From: Lawsonibacter sp.
GTDB taxonomy: Bacteria > Bacillota > Clostridia > Oscillospirales > Oscillospiraceae
DNA length: 56,467 nucleotides
NCBI GenBank assembly: GCA_022795855.1
Contig: JAAWHL010000005.1
Coordinates: 1-56,467, forward strand
Reading direction: 5' to 3'
The notes under the pieces: model-generated
What the model saw: only the letters and a program-made list of their open reading frames with translations
What the model was told of the DNA's origin: nothing
Database searches by the model: none
Made by a program: the position numbers and the translations under genes
Shown: positions 50,628 through 56,467 of the stretch, piece by piece
Layout of the letters: the number at the start of each line of letters is the position of its first letter
How positions within the stretch are numbered: position 1 is the stretch's first letter

Positions 50628-52116
50628 GCAATGCCATTAAGTTAACCCATAAACTCCAATTCAAAATTAAGAAAAGTCCTTGGTAAGAGCCAAAAAAAGT
50701 GCGGCAAGGCCCTGAAGACGAGATTGATTATCAGGGAGGGGCACACATGAAATGCACAGCCAGGTCGCTGAAAGAAACACTGCTGTCCATATCCCAGGAA
50801 ATGGGGGAACACCCCGAAGAATACGCAAAGGATCCGCGCAAGGACTTTACCCGGCGGCGGGCGCTGACCCTGCCAGCGTTGATGGTACTCATCCTGACGA
50901 TGGACGAAAAAAGTGCGTGGAAGGGGCTGTTGGGATATTTTCAGAACAAAATTGATACTCCATTAGCGTCCGCTTTCGTCCAGCAGCGGAAAAAGCTGCT
51001 GCCAAGCGCGTTTTCGGAACTGTTTCACCGCTTCACCGGCACTCTGGCTGCCAGGAAAACCTACCGGGGCCATCGGCTGCTGTCCGTAGACGGCACTTCC
51101 CTGAAATCCTCGTCGTATCCCGCAGACGCAGACGCCTTCCGGCCCGGCACGGAGCGGCAGCCTGGCCGGAACCTGTACCATATCAATGCGCTATTCGACC
51201 TGGAGAACGGGATCTATACCGATATCCTTGTGCAGAAAGAACACACAAAAAGCGAAGACGCGGCCTTATGCGAAATGGCGGAGTGTTCCACAAACTCAGA
51301 ACCCGTGATCCTGCCGGCGGGCCGGGGCTATGAGGCATACAACAATTTTGAGCATCTGGAGCGGAAGGGCTGGAAATATCTGATTCGCCTCAAGGACCGA
51401 AACAGGACATACGCTTACGGGATTACTTTGCCCAACCATTCGGAATCCGACCTGCCGGTGCGCATCACCCTGGGGTGGCTAACCCGGCGGCAGATGGAAC
51501 AGCGCGGCATCCCTGTTCCGGAGCCATACTACCGTCTGCAAAACCATATCCCATTTGACCTCCTGGAACCTGGCAGCGCCGGTTTTTACCTGTTTTCCGC
51601 CAGAATTGTCCGCCCAAAGCTGAAAGACGGAAGTACCGGACCCTCATCACGAACCTGGACCAGGCTCAATTCCCTCCTGCGGCATTGCGAAGCCTTTATG
51701 CCAGACGCTGGGATATTGAAACCTCTTTCCGGCAGTTGAAATACACTGTGGGCATGGTTCACCTCTATTCCAAGAGGCCGGAATTAATCCTCCAGGATAT
51801 ATTTTCCGCTTTCATTATCTTCAATTTTGCCCAGGCCGCCGCCTGGGATGGGGATACCGCCCGCGGCGCTTCCCAGTATAAGCGCCGCGTCAATTTCTCT
51901 GACGCGGTCTATCTTTGCCGCCAAACCTCACGGGGCTGGTTTCTTGATGTGCTGCCCTTCCTGAGCCGAAAGCTCCAGCCTTTCCGCCATCCCGCCGCTA
52001 TCCACGCCCCCTCATTGCCGGTAACCGCATCTCTCCCTGCTATGTCCCTGCTCGATGATCCCACACCTCTCTTTGCCCTCCTGTTTGGTAATTTGTGGTT
52101 AACTTAATGGCATTGC
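50628..52116 (+). mobile_element. IS4-family insertion sequence with 20-bp inverted repeats
   Basis: The left end GCAATGCCATTAAGTTAACC (50628-50647) is repeated in perfect inverted form at 52097-52116. The element is 1489 bp with a single transposase frame, now broken. No obvious target-site duplication flanks it (TCACAGTA left, ATAATCCG right), so one side may have been rearranged. Confidence 0.88.
50747..52107 (+). pseudogene. IS4-family transposase, frameshifted and catalytically altered
   Basis: The first frame (50747 to about 51630) starts MKCTARSLKETLL behind a GGAGGGGC site and holds the first DDE Asp in SVDGTSLK (near residue 115). The second Asp, expected in an ADRGY context, is replaced: the sequence is PAGRGYE with Gly192. 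After KLKDG the frame breaks by one missing base, probably in the GGAAG run near 51630. The rest continues in another frame with ITNLDQAQFPPAALRS and YARRWDIETSFRQLKY, which carries the catalytic Glu. Two independent lesions mean the copy cannot move itself. Confidence 0.9.
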
Positions 52117-52232
52117 ATAATCCGGCCCAGGTTTCCGGCCGGCCGATGCCGGCGGGCACCGCAGCAGCGCGTCTCATCCCCGCGATACCATAAAGTTTCC
52201 GGCCGCCGCCTAAACCCTGCGGCGGAGTTGGG

Positions 52233-52275
52233 CAGGCCCGGCGGATTTTGGAAAAATCCGCCGGGCCTGTTTCTG
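52233..52275. terminator. Long hairpin downstream of the ABC importer operon
   Basis: A perfect 17-bp stem (CAGGCCCGGCGGATTTT, 52233-52249; second arm 52253-52269; loop GGA). TTTCT follows on the plus strand; the minus-strand tail is T-poor. It lies about 35 bases past the stop of the leftward ABC ATPase. Confidence 0.75.
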
Positions 52276-52303
52276 TCCTCGGGTTTATAATACTCCATGT
52301 ATT

Positions 52304-52891
52304 TCAGGGCTGAATGATTTTCAGGGGAGGGCCGTCCAGAGACAGCACCCGCCCGGCCAGCGCCAGTATCTCCGGCTCGTGGGTGGACAGAAGGATCGAA
52401 ACCGGCAGAGCGGACAGCGTTTCCATCATCCGCCGGGCCCGGGGCAGATCCACCCCCGCGAAAGGCTCGTCCAGCAGGTACAGGTCCGCCTCCAGCGCCA
52501 GGCACCGGACCAGGGCCAGCCGCCGGCCCATGCCGCCCGACAGCTGTCCCGGGTACGCCCTCCCCTCCTCCTCCAGCTCCGCCAGTGCCAGAAGCTCCCG
52601 GGCCCGCGCCTCCTGCCCGGCTGGCAGCACATCCGTCAGATGCTCCCACACTGTGCGCCAGGGCAGCAGGCGGTTTTCCTGGAACAAAATTGCCGTCCGT
52701 TCCGGCCGCACCCCCGAGACAGCCCCTCCCCGGGGCCTCTCCAAGCCGGCAATGCACCGCAGCAGAGTGGTTTTGCCGCAGCCGGAGGGCCCGGTCAGGG
52801 CGGTGATTCCCCTTTCTGGGAGAGCCAGGGAAAACCGGTCCAGAACCCTCTTCTCTCCAAAGGAGAGGGACAATTCCAGAATCCGAATCAC
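52304..52891 (-). CDS. ABC transporter ATP-binding protein (NitT/TauT type)
   Basis: The 195-residue ATPase starts at a GTG overlapping the permease stop (GTGA). Walker A is GPSGCGKTT (residues 34-42), the Q-loop is [17 protein letters not shown], the ABC signature [16 protein letters not shown], Walker [14 protein letters not shown], and the H-loop STHEPE. LLPWRTV is typical of nitrate/sulphonate/taurine importers. It is a little short at the C-terminus, but all motifs are there. It powers the importer made of the next two genes. Confidence 0.93.
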   Translation of the reverse strand: MIRILELSLSFGEKRVLDRFSLALPERGITALTGPSGCGKTTLLRCIAGLERPRGGAVSGVRPERTAILFQENRLLPWRTVWEHLTDVLPAGQEARARELLALAELEEEGRAYPGQLSGGMGRRLALVRCLALEADLYLLDEPFAGVDLPRARRMMETLSALPVSILLSTHEPEILALAGRVLSLDGPPLKIIQP

Positions 52892-53673
52892 GCCGCTCCC
52901 CCCCTGCTCCTCCGCTTCAGCCCCCGTGCCAGCAGGCCCTCCAGCAGCAGACTCAGCGCCACTACGGCCAGCGTCCAAGCGAACAGCTCCGGCACCTCCA
53001 GATTGTACTTTGTGTAGTAGATTCGCGTACCGATGGACGTCCGGGGCAGGCACAGCACCTCGGCGGCCACACCGGATTTCCAGGCCAGCCCCATTGCCGT
53101 GGTCACCGAGGAGAGGAGATACGGCCGCACCGAGGGCAGATAAATCAGCCGCACGGTTTTCCACCGGGAGAAGCGATAGGCCCGGGCCAGCTCCAGCAGC
53201 TGCCCGTCCGTCTCCCGAATGCCCTGGGACACCCCTCCCCACACCACGGGCAGCACCATCAGCGCAGAAATCACAGCCGGCACCTCCGAGCGGCGGGCCC
53301 AAAGCTGCACCAGCAGAATGAAGGAGGCCACCGGAGCAGCCCGGACCACCCGCACGGCAGGAGAGAACAGACAGTCGGCCAGCGGACTGACGCAGGTCAG
53401 CGCCGCCAGGGCCAGCCCAAGCCCCGTCCCCAGAGCCAGCCCCGCCAGCACCCGCCGCAGGGAGGCCAGCACGCTCATCCAAAACTCCCCCGTGCCGGCC
53501 AGCGCCAGCAGTACCCGGAACACGCTGGAGGGATAGGGAAGCATCAGCTCGTTTCCTCTCCCCTCCATCCAGACGTCCGCCGCCGCGGCCCCCAGCTGCC
53601 ACACCCCCAGCCAAAAGGCCAGGGCCAGCAGTGCGCGGGTCAGCCCTTTAGGGGATATAGTAAAAGTCGTCAT
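52888..53673 (-). CDS. ABC transporter permease (NitT/TauT type)
   Basis: The 261-residue permease has about six membrane segments. The NitT/TauT coupling motif [29 protein letters not shown] (EAA loop) is near residues 155-185, followed by [13 protein letters not shown]. It overlaps the lipoprotein gene upstream by 26 bases and the ATPase gene by 4 bases. The substrate is not readable from sequence: nitrate, sulphonates, thiamine precursors and others use this family. Confidence 0.92.
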   Translation of the reverse strand: MTTFTISPKGLTRALLALAFWLGVWQLGAAAADVWMEGRGNELMLPYPSSVFRVLLALAGTGEFWMSVLASLRRVLAGLALGTGLGLALAALTCVSPLADCLFSPAVRVVRAAPVASFILLVQLWARRSEVPAVISALMVLPVVWGGVSQGIRETDGQLLELARAYRFSRWKTVRLIYLPSVRPYLLSSVTTAMGLAWKSGVAAEVLCLPRTSIGTRIYYTKYNLEVPELFAWTLAVVALSLLLEGLLARGLKRRSRGGAA

Positions 53674-54709
53674 AGGGCAGGGAACCGCCGATGGAGACGG
53701 GATCAGCCGCCATCAGGACCGTATAGTAGTTTTGGATGGTATCCCGCATCTCCTCACCGGTAATAAACGTCAGATTGCACTGGGGAATGGCGGCCCCGGC
53801 AATGGCGGCGCTGGCGGTGATTTCATACCGGGCCGCCAGCTGAGCGGCCTCTTCCAGGTTTTCCGGGTCCCGCATATAGTCGATGGAGGCCCGGTACTGC
53901 TCCAGAAAGCGTTCCGCCGCTTCCGGGTGCTCCCGCAGAAAATCGGTTCGGGCTACAAGGCACCCCATGGCCAAGGGCGTTCCGGATACGCTGTCCCACT
54001 CCTCAGACAGGTCCAGCGCCTGGCGCACCCCTTCATCCTTCAGTAAAAGGGCGGTAGCCGCCGGCACCGGAAGCATACATACCCCCGACTCTCCCGAAAC
54101 CATAGCGGTCGTAATCTCCTGAGGCGTCCTCCACTCTATCTCCACCTCGCCGGGATCCACGCCGTTTTGGAGCAGCAGATGGCTGAGGATGAACTCCGGA
54201 TTGGCTCCCCTGGCGTTGGAAGGGGCGTAAAGCGTCCGCCCCCGCAGGTCGGCCATCCGCTGCACACTGTCCCCCTTTTCCAGAATATACAGCACTCCCA
54301 GGGTATTCACGGCCAGCATAGTGATTTTGCCGTCGGTCTTGTTGTACAGATTGGCGGCCATGTTGGTGGCCACGGCGGCAATATCCGCCTCGCCGCTGTT
54401 TAGGGCGGCGGTCACCTCGTCATTGGCGGCCGCGATGGTCACGCTGCCCAGACAGGGGCTGTCCGCCTCCTCGCTGTCCGCCATCAGCTTGGCCGCCCCT
54501 ACGCCGGTGGGGCCGGAGAGAAACATGACATTGGGCAGGTACTGGTCTTCCGCGCCGCCGGGCCGGGTGCTGCTGTCCTCCGCTCCGGGCTGGGAGGCAG
54601 ACGGCTGAGAGCCGGTATCCGGCGGCGTCTGGGTTCTCCGGCAGCCGGAAAACAGAGAAATCAGCAGGGCCGCGCTCAGCAGGGCCGCAGAAATACGAAA
54701 ACGTTTCAT
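53648..54709 (-). CDS. ABC transporter substrate-binding lipoprotein
   Basis: The 353-residue protein has a lipoprotein signal (ALLISLFSGC; Cys near residue 23). A Ser/Pro/Gly linker follows, then a periplasmic-binding-type fold of the NMT1/SsuA kind (TIAAANDEVTAALNSGEADIAAVATNMAANL, then DLRGRTLYAPSNARGANPEFILSHLLLQNGVDP). The latter matches the family's helix that follows the ligand loop. The ligand is unknown. It leads the three-gene importer operon. A miniature repeat lies in its leader. Confidence 0.92.
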   Translation of the reverse strand: MKRFRISAALLSAALLISLFSGCRRTQTPPDTGSQPSASQPGAEDSSTRPGGAEDQYLPNVMFLSGPTGVGAAKLMADSEEADSPCLGSVTIAAANDEVTAALNSGEADIAAVATNMAANLYNKTDGKITMLAVNTLGVLYILEKGDSVQRMADLRGRTLYAPSNARGANPEFILSHLLLQNGVDPGEVEIEWRTPQEITTAMVSGESGVCMLPVPAATALLLKDEGVRQALDLSEEWDSVSGTPLAMGCLVARTDFLREHPEAAERFLEQYRASIDYMRDPENLEEAAQLAARYEITASAAIAGAAIPQCNLTFITGEEMRDTIQNYYTVLMAADPVSIGGSLPYDDFYYIP

Positions 54710-54728
54710 AACAATCCTTCCTTCTTCC

Positions 54729-54810
54729 GAGCGGCTGTTTCACATCTCTCATCCCGCCGGCGGGCCTTTTGCCGCCATACGGCATATTTCGAGAGATTTA
54801 ACAAGCTCTT
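54729..54810. repeat. Miniature inverted-repeat element, copy 4 (short form)
   Basis: The 82-bp element has ends GAGCGGCTGTTTCACATCTCTC and GAGAGATTTAACAAGCTCTT, which are imperfect inverted repeats. The middle keeps the CGGGCCTTTTGCCGCCATAC block of copy 3 and lacks the rest, so it is an internally deleted form. It sits between the lipoprotein gene and its upstream regulator. Confidence 0.75.
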
Positions 54811-54863
54811 AGATATTTCCTTATTTTGAGGGGTATCGGATGACGCGGCATTTTGCGCCGCCG

Positions 54864-55523
54864 CTACAGCGCACAGCCCAGCGCGGCGGGATCCGGGACC
54901 GTGATGGTTTTCCCCTGCCGGAGAATCAGTCCCGCCTCCTCCAGCTGGCCCATGGCCCGGTAAAGAGAGGCCCGGCTGACCCCCAAGCGGCGGACCAATT
55001 CCGTCACCGGACACACCAGTTTCCCGTCCGTCAGATTCTCCTGCAAATAGCGGCTCAGCCGCTCCGCCGCCCCGCCGGCGGCCAGAGCCTGGAGTCTGGC
55101 ATTCAAAAAACGGATGCGCCCGGACAGATAGCCCAGATAGTTTTGACGCAGAAGCGCCTCCTCCCCCAAGAGCTGGTCCAAAAGCTCCTGCGACAGCAGC
55201 AGCACAGTGCAGGGGGACAGGGCCGTCAGCGCCGCCGCATACCGGGGCATGTCGTTATACAGAGCCGCCGCCCCAAACAGAGCGCCTGGCTGAAGTACGC
55301 TGACGGTCAGAGGATCCTTGGTCACCCGCACCTGACCGGTCAGCAGAATCCCCAGGCTGCGCAGGAAATCTTCCGGGCGGTAAATGACCGCGCCGGGAGG
55401 ATACCGGCGCAGCATACAGCCCTCCCGGCACAGAATCTCCTCAATTCTATCCTGAGCTGCCCCGGAAAACAAGGCGCACCCGGACAGCGTCCGGAACTGC
55501 TCCGGCGGCAATGACACGGACAT
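54864..55523 (-). CDS. Crp/Fnr family transcriptional regulator
   Basis: The 219-residue protein has a cyclic-nucleotide-binding-type beta barrel (about residues 15-125, GAVIYRPEDFLRSLGILLTGQVRV, PGALFGAAALYND) and a long dimer helix. The C-terminal HTH is VTELVRRLGVSRASLYRAMGQLEEAGLI. It lacks the Fnr iron-sulphur cysteine cluster, so it probably senses a small molecule. I chose the ATG at 55523 behind GGGGGGCGGGAC; TTG 55538 would overlap the site. It lies upstream of the importer operon on the same strand and may control it. Confidence 0.9.
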   Translation of the reverse strand: MSVSLPPEQFRTLSGCALFSGAAQDRIEEILCREGCMLRRYPPGAVIYRPEDFLRSLGILLTGQVRVTKDPLTVSVLQPGALFGAAALYNDMPRYAAALTALSPCTVLLLSQELLDQLLGEEALLRQNYLGYLSGRIRFLNARLQALAAGGAAERLSRYLQENLTDGKLVCPVTELVRRLGVSRASLYRAMGQLEEAGLILRQGKTITVPDPAALGCAL

Positions 55524-55561
55524 AGTCCCGCCCCCCAAACTGTCTCACTTGATACATATTT

Positions 55562-55590
55562 ATTGTACTGCCCCTCGGTACGCTTGTCAA
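55562..55590 (-). promoter_or_regulatory. Promoter of the Crp/Fnr-type gene
   Basis: Minus strand: perfect TTGACA, 17-base spacer, TACAAT. The leader to the ATG is about 30 bases. Confidence 0.75.
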
Positions 55591-55663
55591 GGCTTCAGCA
55601 TAGAATGGGCCAGAAATCCATGGGGCCGCCTCGTCCGGCGCCCATCTGTCAGGAGGCAGCACA

Positions 55664-55915
55664 ATGCTTAACCGCCAGCCGCAGGGAAAAAAACGCACCC
55701 GTACGCAGACCGTGCAAAGCCACGCTCCAGCCCCCAACCTGGATTTTGCCCAGGAAGAGGATATGCCCATACACCGCTATGTCAACCCCATCCCCGGGCG
55801 TCAGCGGGATGATTGGATCCAGGAGCTGAAGGAACTCAACCTGATTTTGGACTACCAGAACAAAATCCTGGTGGAGATTCTGGCCGCCCTGACCAATCAG
55901 GACAGCCGTACATAG
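55664..55915 (+). CDS. Small conserved protein of unknown function
   Basis: The 83-residue protein is basic at its N-terminus (NRQPQGKKRTRTQT), has an acidic/proline middle (DFAQEEDMPIHRYVNPIPG) and ends in an amphipathic helix (DDWIQELKELNLILDYQNKILVEILAALTNQD) that could form a coiled coil. I do not recognise the family. The ribosome site CAGGAGGCAGCACA is strong. It is a single gene, divergent from the Crp/Fnr-type regulator, with a terminator 63 bases after its stop. Confidence 0.7.
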   Translation: MLNRQPQGKKRTRTQTVQSHAPAPNLDFAQEEDMPIHRYVNPIPGRQRDDWIQELKELNLILDYQNKILVEILAALTNQDSRT

Positions 55916-55977
55916 ACGCAGCCTTGACGATGAACCGGAGGCCCCCGCTGATTCCGCCGAAACCCCGGACAGCAAAG

Positions 55978-56015
55978 AGAAGTCGGACACCGTTTCCGGT
56001 GTCCGACTTCTTTTT
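55978..56015 (+). terminator. Terminator after the small gene
   Basis: A perfect 14-bp stem (55978-55991 / 55998-56011, loop GTTTCC) is followed by a T-run. Confidence 0.93.
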
Positions 56016-56019
56016 GGTG

Positions 56020-56095
<76 letters not shown>

Positions 56096-56422
56096 ATCTT
56101 CTTAAAACCCTTGGTATTGGTTTCTGTATGATTCAGTTTTGCGCTGTGCAGATAGGTTTGCTACAACCTGTGCCCTCCGCCAATCTGCATCTCCTACAGC
56201 TTTTCGTCCAAAAAACTCTTAAAATAGATTTCCTCGACTCAACGATACTGATTTTAGCACAGAAGATGAAACATGTCAAGTGGAAATTTAAAAAACTTTT
56301 GCCAGGCCTTGTAGGAGTACAATAGATATTGGACAGTAGAAGAAAAAAGTAGAAGGATGCGGCCAAATCGGTTAAAGTTGAGTTGCTACACACCAACCAG
56401 ACCGAAAGGAGCCACATCCTTC
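56096..56422. other. tRNA-Ala leader and left flank of a transposase gene
   Basis: The leftward part carries the tRNA promoter (56251-56279) and a leader with a GCAGAT...ATCTGC hairpin (inner AGGTT/AACCT). The rightward part leads to the transposase start. I see no protein gene. Confidence 0.5.
56251..56279 (-). promoter_or_regulatory. tRNA-Ala promoter
   Basis: Minus strand: perfect TTGACA, 17-base spacer, TAAAAT. The transcript would start near 56244, leaving an unusually long leader of about 150 bases before the tRNA. Confidence 0.65.
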
Positions 56423-56467
56423 ATGAGCAAGAGTATAACACAGGACATGACCTACCGGCAATCCCTA
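56423..56467 (+). CDS. Start of an IS transposase (cut by window edge)
   Basis: The ATG after AAAGGAGCCACATCCTTC opens MSKSITQDMTYRQSL, which matches my memory of the N-terminus of integrase-type (IS3/IS481-like) transposases common in gut clostridia. Only 15 codons are visible. A GAAGGATG/CATCCTTC inverted repeat covers the region just before the start codon. Confidence 0.55.
   Translation, partial: MSKSITQDMTYRQSL

Noticed and set aside
52304-53614. 436-codon version of the ABC ATPase
   Set aside because: The extra 240 N-terminal codons overlap the permease in another frame; the ATPase starts at the GTG at 52891 with a 4-base overlap.

Overview
The window is a GC-rich chromosomal stretch from an anaerobic, spore-forming Firmicute. 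An Oscillospiraceae-like gut clostridium (Flavonifractor/Lawsonibacter/Pseudoflavonifractor type) fits best. The reasons are AddB rather than RecB, NrdR, YerC, Hsp33, two small spore-coat genes, the XpaC-TelA pair, TTG/GTG starts with strong AGGAGG ribosome sites, and many consensus sigma-A promoters with exactly 17-bp spacers. The organism assignment is inference from gene content.

Layout. 1-5300: a dispersed miniature repeat, then leftward addB, a YjbR-like gene and a Nif3/PII-like gene, followed by a formate/nitrite channel. 5300-6510: an AT-richer two-gene island of unknown function and a second miniature repeat. 6530-10070: an ECF sigma/anti-sigma pair and a glycogen-debranching enzyme, both leftward. 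10100-14600: a small HTH regulator with two palindromes upstream, the yerC-methyltransferase-hslO operon, pfkA, and a five-tRNA operon (Val, Asp, Phe, Gly, Cys). 14600-17700: gltX-nrdR and a secreted Cys/His repeat protein. 17870-24120: a type I restriction-modification operon (hsdM-hsdS-hsdR) with hsdR frameshifted and an unusual hsdM start. 24240-26350: recombinase remnant, small spore-coat genes and an MscS channel. 26550-29740: DUF4830 protein, sugar-phosphate isomerase-like protein, rimM and rsmA. 29900-32420: an Old Yellow Enzyme homologue and an RlmD-type rRNA methyltransferase. 32900-36340: the xpaC-telA-TPM operon. 36380-38560: a ribokinase, SIS isomerase and RbsD operon.

38830-50220 is a complete type I-C CRISPR-Cas locus: cas3, cas5c, cas8c, cas7c, cas4, cas1 and cas2, all intact and mostly overlapping by 4 bases. 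It is followed by a leader and an array of 56 repeats and 55 spacers. A hairpin with a T-run just past the array is a likely terminator. An IS4-family element (50628-52116) with perfect 20-bp inverted ends lies beyond it. Its transposase is dead by frameshift and by loss of a catalytic Asp. 52300-55600 is a NitT/TauT-type ABC importer with a Crp/Fnr-type regulator upstream. The window ends with a small conserved gene, tRNA-Ala and the start of another transposase.

Functionally the window mixes core information-processing genes with two defence systems. The CRISPR system looks fully equipped, whereas the type I R-M system looks inactivated for restriction. I found no clearly new multi-gene system. 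The least explained items are the miniature repeat family with recognisable terminal inverted repeats, the secreted Cys/His tandem-repeat protein, the AT-rich two-gene island, and a pair of CRISPR spacers that are reverse complements over 29 nt.
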